From positions 1-6,293 of the forward strand of contig JAEUSS010000324.1 in assembly GCA_016788685.1 (NCBI GenBank): a stretch of DNA of 6,293 nucleotides. The letters run 5' to 3'. The stretch's first letter is position 1. Each line of letters starts with the position of its first letter. Of this stretch, positions 1-5,272 are shown in pieces. Position numbers and translations under genes: made by a program. Source of the DNA: Prolixibacteraceae bacterium. Its GTDB lineage: Bacteria > Bacteroidota > Bacteroidia > Bacteroidales > Prolixibacteraceae. The notes beneath the pieces were generated by a model. It saw only the letters and a list, made by a program, of their open reading frames with translations. It was not told where the DNA came from and made no database searches.

Positions 1-53
1 GTAATGAATGGGCCATTGTTTCTACGGATGATGTAAAAACTTTTAAACCGTAA
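1..53 (+). CDS. 3' end of an unidentified gene (partial)
   Basis: An open frame enters from the left edge (first full codon at position 3) and encodes NEWAIVSTDDVKTFKP before a TAA at 51-53. Of the three plus-strand frames only this one reads like protein: frame 1 stops at position 36 after an implausible peptide and frame 2 begins with a stop. The stop lies three bases before the ATG of the beta-propeller gene, which suggests a shared transcript. Sixteen residues are too few to name a family. What is seen is the frame and the spacing; the operon link is inferred. Confidence 0.5.
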   Translation, partial: NEWAIVSTDDVKTFKP

Positions 54-56
54 AAA

Positions 57-1301
57 ATGAATGGAGTGAAAATCGCAATTGTTGCCGGCCTGGCGGCAAT
101 GCTTTCGGGAATAACAGGCGCAATGGCCCAGTCGCAGTGGCGCGGGCCCAACCGCGACGGAGTTTATAACGAAACCCGCCTGCTCAAACAGTGGCCCGCC
201 GAAGGGCCGCGCCTTCAATGGTCATTCGAAGGGCTGGGCACCGGTCAGGGAAGTGTGGCGGTGGCCAACGACATGGTTTTTGTTACCGGAATTCCGGATA
301 CCCTGACTGCCGAGGGCGTTTTATTTGCATTCGATACCCAAGGGCAGCTGCTCTGGAAAAAAAATTACGGCAAAGACTGGACGGGTATCTTTCCCGGGGC
401 CCGGTCGACACCAACCGTTGCCGGCGACCTGGTTTACCTCGAAAATGGCAACGGTCTCGTTCATTGCCTGAAGGCAAACACCGGAGAAAGTGTATGGAGT
501 GTCGATTTTTTCAAGGATCTGCAGGCCGATTCGGTACAGTTTGGTTTTTCGGAGTCGTTGCTGGTCGATGACGACCGCATTTATTGTACGCCCGGCGGAA
601 AAACGAACAATGTAGTGGCTCTGAATCGTTTCACGGGACAGAAAATCTGGTCGTCGGCGGCCTACGGCGAAAAGGCCAGCTATTGCTCGCCCATTGTATT
701 TAATCACAACGGGCAGCGGCTGTTCGTTAATCTCACGGCAACTTCCATCATCGGGCTCGATGCCGATAGCGGACAAATGTACTGGCGCATCAACCAGTTT
801 CAGGACAATAAAATACATGCGAATACGCCGGTTTATTTCGATGGGAAACTGCTCATCTCGAGCGCTTCGCGGAAAGACAGTTCGGGACTGGTGATGCTGC
901 AGCTGTCGCCCGATGGGCGGAAAGCTGAGATTGCCTGGCGCAACAAAGAATTTGTGAACCTGATGAGCGGTTTTGTGCTGAAAGACGGATATGTGTATGG
1001 TTCGGCTCACATTCAGCCCAAATGGTTTTGCATCGACACCCAAACGGGGCAAACGCGCTACATTGCGAAGGAGCATGGAGGCGGCCCGGTGATATATGCC
1101 GACGGACTGTTTTATTGCTATTCCGAAAAAGACGGCGAGATGGCTTTGGCGGAGGCAAATCCGGAGCAGTTCCGCATCATCAGTAAGTTTAAGGTTCCGC
1201 TCGGCACGGCCCAGCATTGGGCACACCCGGTTATTGCCGGCGGAAAGTTGTACATCAGGCACAACGATGCCCTGATGGTGTACGACATCCGGAATCAGTA
1301 A
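57..1301 (+). CDS. Secreted PQQ-binding-like beta-propeller repeat protein
   Basis: The product has 414 residues. An N-terminal signal peptide (basic Lys5, hydrophobic residues 6-20, signal peptidase I site after Ala-Met-Ala at 22-24) predicts export; there is no lipobox cysteine. The mature protein opens with QWRGPNRDGV (27-36), the usual start of bacterial PQQ-like/BamB-like propellers. Blade motifs of the form hydrophobic-x-D/N-xx-TG-xxx-W recur, with closing tryptophans at about residues 100, 147, 198 and 243; weaker ones follow near WFCIDTQTGQ and at the C-terminus. This predicts a seven- or eight-bladed propeller in the periplasm or at the envelope. Such repeats often bind no cofactor, and no dehydrogenase active site was recognised, so the role is probably binding or scaffolding and the substrate is unknown. 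The first ATG is used because it sits three bases after the upstream stop and gives a proper signal peptide. A long hairpin follows the stop. Confidence 0.88.
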   Translation: MNGVKIAIVAGLAAMLSGITGAMAQSQWRGPNRDGVYNETRLLKQWPAEGPRLQWSFEGLGTGQGSVAVANDMVFVTGIPDTLTAEGVLFAFDTQGQLLWKKNYGKDWTGIFPGARSTPTVAGDLVYLENGNGLVHCLKANTGESVWSVDFFKDLQADSVQFGFSESLLVDDDRIYCTPGGKTNNVVALNRFTGQKIWSSAAYGEKASYCSPIVFNHNGQRLFVNLTATSIIGLDADSGQMYWRINQFQDNKIHANTPVYFDGKLLISSASRKDSSGLVMLQLSPDGRKAEIAWRNKEFVNLMSGFVLKDGYVYGSAHIQPKWFCIDTQTGQTRYIAKEHGGGPVIYADGLFYCYSEKDGEMALAEANPEQFRIISKFKVPLGTAQHWAHPVIAGGKLYIRHNDALMVYDIRNQ

Positions 1302-1311
1302 ATGCCGGGTA

Positions 1312-1360
1312 TTTTCATTTTCCGGAGAAAAGAGTGTTTTTTCTCTCCGGAAAATGAAAA
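1312..1360. terminator. Long perfect inverted repeat between convergent genes (probable bidirectional transcription end)
   Basis: Arms at 1312-1328 and 1344-1360 are perfect 17-bp reverse complements around a 15-base centre. The inner part can pair further (AGAAAA with TTTTCT) if two bases bulge. It starts 10 bases after the propeller stop and lies 43 bases from the dapB-like stop on the other strand, the usual place for a shared terminator. Neither side carries the U-tract of an intrinsic terminator, so it may act as an mRNA 3'-end stabiliser instead. The structure is seen; the function is inferred. Confidence 0.6.
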
Positions 1361-1403
1361 CAGGCAATCCTGGCGGGATTCAGCTTCGCGGGCAGGAGAT
1401 ACC

Positions 1404-2165
1404 TTAGTCGGTGAAATAGGGAAGAAGCAGTTCTTCGAAGTTATAGAGCCCGTGAGGTTTATCAGCCAGATTCGAGGCTACAAAAATAACCCCGTTACCA
1501 AAAGCTTCTCTCGAAATAGACTCGTGTATGAGCCTGACAGTTTGGTGCGGAAACCCGAAGATGACCTCGTGTTTACCGACGATGCCACCCGCTCTCACCG
1601 AATTGATGTCTGATATTTTTACGTCCAGTTCCTCGGCAATGCGCATGGCAGTGCCCGAGATGCCTTCTTTCTGCTTGAAGTGTTCTTCGATCACCTCAAT
1701 GTCGACGAAAGGCGCTATCTTTTTCAGGAACTTCGATGCGATAAGTAAATAATTTACTCCGATGGTGATGTTGGGCGACCAGAATACGGTTGCGGTTTTA
1801 GACAGTTCGGCCAGTAAATCAAGTTCGGCCTGGGCATAATGCGAAACTGCCGAAATAATCTTCACCTGGTGCCTGGCGGCAGCTTTCCCGTAGCAATATA
1901 TTCCTGAAGAGGAAGAAAAGTCGATAATAAAATCGACAGGATGTTTGGCGAGCAGATCGTCGGCGGTGATTTTGGACGTTGAATAAATCAGTCCCGAGTC
2001 TTCGGTGTCAAAGCCCAGGAATTCTGAGACCGAACGGTGTTCCAAGGTCGTCTTTTGCCTGAGCACCCATTCGAGTGAAAACTCCTTACTTTCAATGATT
2101 ACCGAAGCGATAGCTTTCCCGGTTTTTCCAAATCCCATTAACCCGATTTTCTTTTTTTGTGTCAT
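1404..2165 (-). CDS. dapB: Divergent DapB-family 4-hydroxy-tetrahydrodipicolinate reductase
   Basis: The product has 253 residues, close to the usual DapB length. DapB reduces 4-hydroxy-tetrahydrodipicolinate with NAD(P)H in the diaminopimelate/lysine pathway in the cytoplasm. Visible features are the Rossmann motif GLMGFGKTGKAI (8-19), Arg36/Lys38 after strand 2 where a phosphate-binding basic group would favour NADPH, DFIIDFSS (78-85), SPNITIGVN (130-138, family SPN-S-GVN), the catalytic region EEHFKQK (160-166) with His162 and Lys166 matching E. coli His159 and Lys163, SGTA (170-173) and VRAGGIVGKHEVIFG (190-204). Oddities: the cofactor-loop GTTG is replaced by SAVSH (105-109), the second His of HH is Phe163, and DAP of DAPSGTA is EGI. 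It is therefore a divergent member, perhaps with altered cofactor or substrate use. The gene stands alone, convergent with the propeller gene, behind stacked minus-strand terminators. The start at 2165 gives the full Rossmann N-terminus. Family placement is firm, the exact reaction less so. Confidence 0.8.
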   Translation of the reverse strand: MTQKKKIGLMGFGKTGKAIASVIIESKEFSLEWVLRQKTTLEHRSVSEFLGFDTEDSGLIYSTSKITADDLLAKHPVDFIIDFSSSSGIYCYGKAAARHQVKIISAVSHYAQAELDLLAELSKTATVFWSPNITIGVNYLLIASKFLKKIAPFVDIEVIEEHFKQKEGISGTAMRIAEELDVKISDINSVRAGGIVGKHEVIFGFPHQTVRLIHESISREAFGNGVIFVASNLADKPHGLYNFEELLLPYFTD

Positions 2166-2216
2166 TAAATGTGCTTAATAGTGGTTATCTGTAAATGCAA
2201 TGAAGTATTTATAATG

Positions 2217-2240
2217 AAAAAAATCTCATTCGAAATGAGA
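2217..2240 (-). terminator. Rho-independent terminator-like hairpin upstream of dapB
   Basis: Read on the minus strand, a perfect 7-bp stem (arms 2234-2240 and 2224-2230) with a three-base loop is followed directly by seven Us (2217-2223). This is a compact intrinsic terminator aimed at the dapB-like gene, only 51 bases before its start codon. It would either insulate dapB from upstream transcription or work as an attenuator in its leader. No alternative antiterminator structure was evident. Confidence 0.6.
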
Positions 2241-2258
2241 CGAAGGGACACAAGTTAT

Positions 2259-2279
2259 AAAAAAAATCCGGTTCCGGAT
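2259..2279 (-). terminator. Second terminator-like hairpin, tandem with the one at 2217-2240
   Basis: On the minus strand ATCCGGAACCGGAT (2279-2266) folds into a 5-6-bp GC-rich stem with a very small loop and runs straight into seven Us (2259-2265). It lies 18 bases upstream of the next terminator-like hairpin and reads in the same direction, towards dapB. Confidence 0.55.
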
Positions 2280-2317
2280 ATAAATCAATGGGGTGTGGGG
2301 CTTTTGTTTACAAGAGT

Positions 2318-2339
2318 AAGCGGCACTTCAGTGCCGTTT
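2318..2339 (-). terminator. Hairpin directly after the decayed gene tail
   Basis: CGGCAC and GTGCCG flank a four-base TTCA loop, and the stem extends to nine pairs with one G-T pair and two A-T pairs. It begins four bases after the TGA (2344-2346) of the minus-strand gene fragment, the normal place for the 3' hairpin of that former gene. There is no T-tract on either side. The position supports, but does not prove, that the fragment was once a real 3' end. Confidence 0.4.
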
Positions 2340-2343
2340 GCAG

Positions 2344-2543
2344 TCATCTCCGGCGACGGTTGTTTTGGGCTGAGTAATCGGTATTCAGATCCAGTTTTAC
2401 ATTTTTCTCCACGAAGTTTCCATAGGCATCGGCCGCCCGGGCAATTAACCGCATCTCATTTTGGGCGGCGTGTCAGTAAAGAGGAATTTGCAGTGTAATT
2501 TTTGCTGATCGGATTCCTTAAGCTGGGGCAAAACGGGAGTTCC
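2344..2543 (-). pseudogene. Decayed C-terminal fragment of an unidentified gene
   Basis: The minus strand from 2472 to 2344 encodes a convincing 42-residue tail that includes QNEMRLIARAADAYGNFVEK and ends NNRRRR-stop. Upstream, the same frame reads KITLQIPLY and then meets TGA (2473-2475). Further upstream the sense passes to another frame, reading GTPVLPQLKESDQQ. The frame change falls on a run of five As in CAGCAAAAATTA: one more A would give a continuous QQKITLQIPLY. So I see one probable single-base deletion and one in-frame stop. The 5' part is missing, since the tRNA-Pro terminator begins just upstream. Alternating hydrophobic residues suggest a beta-sandwich or Ig-like C-terminal domain; no family was recognised. 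A hairpin follows the stop. A sequencing error could explain the indel but not the missing 5' end. Confidence 0.45.
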
Positions 2544-2545
2544 TG

Positions 2546-2586
2546 AAAATAAAAAAGCTCTCAAATCTACTGATTTAAGAGCTTTT
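2546..2586 (-). terminator. Rho-independent terminator of tRNA-Pro
   Basis: Arms 2578-2586 and 2553-2561 (AAAAGCTCT type, 9 bp), one mismatch, then 2572-2576 with 2563-2567 (5 bp), around a TACT/AGTA tetraloop. On the minus strand the stem runs into TTTTTTATTTT. It begins 21 bases after the tRNA 3' end, so it terminates the tRNA transcript. Confidence 0.85.
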
Positions 2587-2607
2587 CGTTTTAGCTTTAT
2601 TTTTTTG

Positions 2608-2681
2608 TCGGGGTAGCCGGATTTGAACCGACGACCTCGTCGTCCCGAACGACGCGCGCTACCAAGCTGCGCTACACCCCG
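2608..2681 (-). tRNA. tRNA-Pro, anticodon CGG
   Basis: The minus strand folds into a complete cloverleaf of 74 nt: acceptor CGGGGTG/TACCCCG (a terminal G-T pair), D arm GCGC/GCGC around AGCTTGGTA, anticodon stem CGTCG/CGACG with loop TTCGGGA, a five-base variable loop and T arm GTCGG-TTCAAAT-CCGGC. Loop position 34-36 reads CGG, so the tRNA decodes the proline codon CCG. The discriminator is A (2608). The 3' CCA is not encoded (CAA follows) and must be added after transcription. The D-loop GG and the T-loop TTCAAAT are intact, so it should be functional. A terminator follows directly; no other tRNA is linked to it in this window. Confidence 0.96.
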
Positions 2682-2761
2682 TGCAATAGTTGAAGAACTC
2701 TGTTTCCTTTACCCGGAAGCCCTTTCTTTTTTGATTGAAAGGTGAATTTTCAATTGCGATG

Positions 2762-2769
2762 CAAATCTA
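2762..2769 (-). promoter_or_regulatory. Possible -7 box of the tRNA-Pro promoter
   Basis: On the minus strand TAGATTTG matches the Bacteroidota -7 consensus TAnnTTTG exactly. It lies 80 bases upstream of the tRNA, which would leave a leader of roughly 75 nt to be removed by processing. The -33 element (TTG) is not convincing: only TTAA occurs at about the right spacing. This is a consensus match only. Confidence 0.35.
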
Positions 2770-2943
2770 AGATTTTCTGAGGAAATTAAGAGCTTTTATA
2801 CGAAGAAAATCAATTGTAGCCTGCTTTTTTTTTGATTTTACTTTTACCTGATACGCCAAATCCTTATCAAAGAAACTCTTTGCGTGAAAGCCCGGACTGA
2901 TTACCGGCCGGATTTGTCAGGTTATGCGTTCAGGACATAAAGA

Positions 2944-2973
2944 AACCGTTTCAAATACTCATTTGAAACGGTT
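2944..2973 (-). terminator. Perfect 13-bp hairpin, likely terminator of the gene tail at 3020-3288
   Basis: Arms AACCGTTTCAAAT (2944-2956) and ATTTGAAACGGTT (2961-2973) are perfect reverse complements around the loop ACTC. On the minus strand the stem is followed by TCTTTATG, a weak U-rich tail; on the plus strand CTTCTAATCT follows. It lies 46 bases after the minus-strand stop at 3020-3022, so it most likely ended that former gene. Orientation is inferred from the neighbour. Confidence 0.55.
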
Positions 2974-3019
2974 CTTCTAATCTACACAATCAATCCACAC
3001 TAAAAAACCAATCACCACG

Positions 3020-3288
3020 TTATTGCGCTAAATGATTTGCGTTTACTAACCTTTTCCAATCCTTTAACCCAAACAAATCAAATATCTTAATATCACCTTG
3101 AACCAACCTGTATGACAGTATTTGTTTCATCACTAATGGTTGAATTCTAGGAGTATGAACGTAAAAAGAAGAAAAAAGTTCTATAAACGATTCGTTGTTT
3201 TTTTTTAGGGGGCTTTGGGTTTTTCCGAACTCGCCAATGGAAGAATTGATAGGGGATGTAATTGGGCTATCAGAAGGTATAAAAAGAA
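3020..3288 (-). pseudogene. AT-rich open frame without start: probable 3' remnant of an unidentified gene
   Basis: A minus-strand frame is open without interruption from 3346 down to a TAA at 3020-3022. The part beyond the argB terminator hairpin (3289-3316) could encode about 89 residues. It contains ESFIELFSSFYVHTPRIQPL, then MKQILSYRLVQGDIKIFDLF, and ends KDWKRLVNANHLAQ. This is a mixed, protein-like composition with aromatic and charged residues, not a homopolymer artefact, although a run of nine As encodes part of KKNN. The only ATG (3128-3130) would give just 36 residues, so it is either a truncated gene tail or a very small gene. It is more AT-rich than its neighbours and uses codons such as AGG, CTA and TTA, which hints at foreign origin. 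A perfect hairpin lies 46 bases downstream. I recognise no family, and a chance open frame in AT-rich DNA is not excluded. Confidence 0.35.
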
Positions 3289-3316
3289 AAATCCGGCTCA
3301 GACGTGAACCGGATTT
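3281..3316 (-). terminator. Rho-independent terminator of the arginine block
   Basis: Arms 3305-3316 and 3289-3300 form a 12-bp stem with one mismatch (AAATCCGG-x-TCA) and a four-base loop. On the minus strand the stem runs into TTTTCTTTTT (complement of 3281-3290). It begins 22 bases after the argB stop, so transcription of proA-argF'-argB probably ends here and no argE or argH follows directly. Confidence 0.88.
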
Positions 3317-3338
3317 CCGTATTTTTAGTTTAGATATT

Positions 3339-4115
3339 CTAATCTTTCAGGCTCAAACGGGTTCCCCGCGCCATCGAAATCAGGTTAGGATTGGTGATCA
3401 AAACCTGGTTAACGCCGTTTCGCATGGCGCTGAATCCGTTGTCGAGCTTCGGAATCATTCCTTCACTGATGATTCCTTCGGTCTGAAGTTCTTTAAACCG
3501 ATCCAGACTTAATTCAGAAATAACCGAATCTTCGTCTTTCGGATTTAATAAAACACCTTTTTTCTCGAAGCAGTAGAACAGATTAACTGTGTAATAATTT
3601 GATAACTCGATAGCCAGGTCGGCGGCGATGGTGTCGGCATTGGTGTTGAGGAGTTGTCCCTTGCCATCGTGGGTAATGGGCGCCATCACCGGAACGACTT
3701 CTTCGTTGAGCAATAACCTTAATTCGGAGGTGTTTACCCCCATGATATCGCCTACATAGCCGTAATCGATGGTTTTCACGGGCCGCTTTACTGCCCGGAT
3801 GACATTCAGGTCGGCACCGGTCAGTCCAACAGAATTGCAGCCTCTGGCTTGCAGTCCGGCAATAATGCTCTTGTTGACCAGTCCGGCATATACCATTGTA
3901 ACAACTTCGAGAGTGGCTTCGTCGGTAATTCTGCGGCCTTCTACCATCAGGGTTTCAATACCCAGTTTTTCGGCCAGGCTTGTTGCCAGTCTTCCTCCTC
4001 CGTGCACTAAGATGCGCTTGCCTCTTATCTGCGAGAAGTGATTGAGCAACTGGTCCAGCGATTCTTTTTCCTCAACTACTTTTCCGCCTACTTTTACAAT
4101 GGTTAGTCTTTCCAT
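3339..4115 (-). CDS. argB: N-acetylglutamate (probably N-succinylglutamate) kinase
   Basis: ArgB phosphorylates the gamma-carboxyl of an N-acylglutamate with ATP, the second step of arginine synthesis, in the cytoplasm. The product has 258 residues, the length of E. coli ArgB, and aligns along its whole length: IVKVGGK (6-12) with Lys8 for phosphate transfer, HGGG (38-41), GRRITD (60-65) with the acyl-glutamate-binding arginine, GYVGDI (119-124), NTNADTIAADLA (157-168) with Asn159 and Asp166, and GMIPKL (219-224) with Lys223 equivalent to catalytic Lys217. It is the short, dimeric type without the extra N-terminal helix of arginine-inhibited hexameric kinases, so feedback inhibition is not expected from the sequence. 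It follows the carbamoyltransferase by 85 bases and is closed by a strong terminator. Because that enzyme looks succinylornithine-specific, the substrate here may be N-succinylglutamate; this is inference from the neighbour, not from ArgB residues. Confidence 0.95.
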   Translation of the reverse strand: MERLTIVKVGGKVVEEKESLDQLLNHFSQIRGKRILVHGGGRLATSLAEKLGIETLMVEGRRITDEATLEVVTMVYAGLVNKSIIAGLQARGCNSVGLTGADLNVIRAVKRPVKTIDYGYVGDIMGVNTSELRLLLNEEVVPVMAPITHDGKGQLLNTNADTIAADLAIELSNYYTVNLFYCFEKKGVLLNPKDEDSVISELSLDRFKELQTEGIISEGMIPKLDNGFSAMRNGVNQVLITNPNLISMARGTRLSLKD

Positions 4116-4121
4116 AATGAT

Positions 4122-4185
4122 TATTTACAATTTTTCTATTTACAATTTACCATTGTCGCATGTTCTCAATTGGTAAATCGTAAAT
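4122..4185. repeat. AT-rich direct and inverted repeat in the argF'-argB spacer
   Basis: TATTTACAATTT occurs twice in tandem (4122-4133 and 4137-4148, period 15). The second copy, extended to ATTTACAATTTACCA (4138-4152), has an inverted partner TGGTAAATCGTAAAT at 4171-4185. The arms differ at one base, which becomes a G-U pair in the minus-strand RNA, so the transcript between argF' and argB can form a continuous 15-bp stem, with three more pairs beyond a bulged base. It could tune processing or translation of argB, or be a small dispersed repeat. The repeats are seen directly; the role is unknown. Confidence 0.65.
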
Positions 4186-4200
4186 GGTCAGATGGTCAAT

Positions 4201-5151
4201 TTATTTTAACTCGTCTAAAATCATTTTTAGTACTGCCTGCGCCGAATACAGCCGGTTTTCAGCTTCCTGAATAACAATTGAATTCGGTCCGTCGATCACC
4301 TCGTCAGTTACAATCATATTGCGGCGAACCGGAAGACAATGCATAAATTTGGCATTGTTGGTAACAGCCATTTGTCTTTCAGATACCGTCCATGAGCGAT
4401 CTTTCGATAAAATTTTACCATAGTCGGTATAAGATGCCCAGTTTTTAGCGTAAATAAAATCGGCGCCTTCAAAAGCTTTCATCTGGTCGTACTCCGGTTT
4501 CAGGTCGCCCATAAATTCAGGAGCAAGTTCGTACCCTTCCGGATGAGTTACAACCAGTTCGTAATCAGTTTGGCGCATCCATTCCACAAATGAATTGGGG
4601 ACAGCCTGCGGCAAGGCCCGGGGATGCGGAGCCCAGCTCAGAACAACTTTCGGGCGTGGTTTAGTTTTGAATTCTTCGATGGTTAACTGGTCAGCGAATG
4701 ACTGGAGCGGGTGGCGTGTTGCTGCTTCCATACTTACAACCGGAACTCCGGAATAGTCAATGAATTGCTGAATTATTTTTTCTTCGTAATCATCAGCTTT
4801 GTTTTCAAACTTAGCGAATGAACGAACTCCGATAATGTCGCAGTAACGACCAATAACCGGCACAGCTTCGCGGATGTGCTCCGGTTTGTCGCCATCCATA
4901 ATCACTCCCAGCTCAGTTTCCAGTTTCCAGCCTCCTTCGTTGATGTCGAAAACGATTACGTTCATCCCCAGGTTTAAGCCAGCTTTCTGGGTACTTAAAC
5001 GGGTGCGCAAACTGGAGTTGAAGAATACCAGCAAAAGTGTTTTGTTTTTTCCTAAATCCTGGTACTTATAAGGTGATTTTTTTAACTCAAAAGCAAGCTT
5101 TAAGGCTTCGTCCAGATTTTTCAGGTCGTGGACTGATGTAAAATGTTTCAT
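4201..5151 (-). CDS. argF': N-succinylornithine carbamoyltransferase (AOTC/SOTC family)
   Basis: The product has 316 residues. This family transfers the carbamoyl group to N-acylornithine, giving N-acylcitrulline, and replaces ornithine carbamoyltransferase in Bacteroidota and xanthomonads. Visible motifs are FFNSSLRTR (43-51), which binds carbamoyl phosphate, the 80s-loop region GGWKLETELG (73-82), the HPLQSFADQ segment in the middle, the proline-rich WAPHPRALPQAVPNS loop typical of AOTC/SOTC and absent from ordinary OTC, and HCLPVRR near the C-terminus. Residue 90 is Pro in DGDKPEH (86-92). In the characterised pair, Pro90 of the Bacteroides fragilis enzyme gives succinylornithine specificity and Glu92 of the Xanthomonas enzyme gives acetylornithine specificity, so this is most likely the succinyl type. 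The start at 5151 is the only suitable ATG before the conserved N-terminus. It lies between proA (221-base gap with its own regulatory structure) and argB (85-base gap). Confidence 0.93.
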   Translation of the reverse strand: MKHFTSVHDLKNLDEALKLAFELKKSPYKYQDLGKNKTLLLVFFNSSLRTRLSTQKAGLNLGMNVIVFDINEGGWKLETELGVIMDGDKPEHIREAVPVIGRYCDIIGVRSFAKFENKADDYEEKIIQQFIDYSGVPVVSMEAATRHPLQSFADQLTIEEFKTKPRPKVVLSWAPHPRALPQAVPNSFVEWMRQTDYELVVTHPEGYELAPEFMGDLKPEYDQMKAFEGADFIYAKNWASYTDYGKILSKDRSWTVSERQMAVTNNAKFMHCLPVRRNMIVTDEVIDGPNSIVIQEAENRLYSAQAVLKMILDELK

Positions 5152-5216
5152 TTCTGGTTGATTTTTATGCTGGGTGTATTGTTTTTCAGATTATTAGCTG
5201 ATTGTGATTTGCTGAA

Positions 5217-5246
5217 TAAATATACGGCAATTTTCATTTCCGGAAA
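5217..5246 (-). promoter_or_regulatory. Possible Bacteroidota-type promoter of argF'
   Basis: On the minus strand TATATTTA (5224-5217) matches TAnnTTTG in seven of eight positions, and TTTC (5246-5243) sits 18 bases upstream as a weak -33 element. Transcription would begin near 5210, about 60 bases before argF'. The -33 element lies inside the inverted repeat at 5229-5272, so a factor bound there could control it. This rests on consensus matching alone. Confidence 0.3.
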
Positions 5247-5272
5247 GAGCTTTTTGCTTCTTTCTGAAAATT
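5229..5272. repeat. Composite inverted repeat upstream of argF'
   Basis: Outer arms AATTTTCA (5229-5236) and TGAAAATT (5265-5272) are perfect 8-bp complements. Inside, GAAAGAGC (5243-5250) pairs with GCT-T-CTTTC (5256-5264) with one bulged base around TTTTT. Six unpaired bases on one side separate the two helices. The element overlaps the suggested promoter and could be an operator or a leader hairpin. Spacing does not fit the classical ArgR box. Confidence 0.45.

Larger units (their letters stand above)
2682..3019. other. Intergenic stretch upstream of tRNA-Pro; no gene seen
   Basis: No convincing coding frame is present on either strand. The part next to the tRNA (2682-2770) should hold its leader and promoter; it includes a 7-bp inverted repeat with arms ATTGAAA (2734-2740) and TTTCAAT (2748-2754). 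The middle (about 2775-2940) has oligo-T runs and one short plus-strand open frame of about 35 codons without a start, which I do not call. The perfect hairpin at 2944-2973 is listed separately. The AT-rich piece 2974-3019 shows nothing further. Confidence 0.6.

Noticed and set aside
321..1367. Long minus-strand open frame of 348 codons opposite the beta-propeller gene
   Set aside because: It is an antisense shadow of a clear plus-strand gene, and it runs through the inverted repeat at 1312-1360. The peptide has no recognisable motif.
2217..2340. Lysine riboswitch upstream of dapB
   Set aside because: The hairpins are simple and short. I see no multi-helix junction or other features of the lysine riboswitch aptamer.
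2169..2498. Plus-strand open frame of 109 codons
   Set aside because: It runs across two minus-strand terminators and antisense to the gene fragment at 2344-2543, which has the more natural protein composition. Its own peptide is rich in H, R, S and P and matches no family I know.
2611..3300. AAATCCGGCT shared by the tRNA-Pro T arm and the argB terminator, considered as integration (att) sites
   Set aside because: Only ten bases match, on opposite strands, one copy is fully explained by the terminator stem, and no integrase is present.
3195..3512. Plus-strand open frame covering the argB 3' end
   Set aside because: It lies antisense to argB and across the argB terminator, starts in a run of Ts and has no motif.
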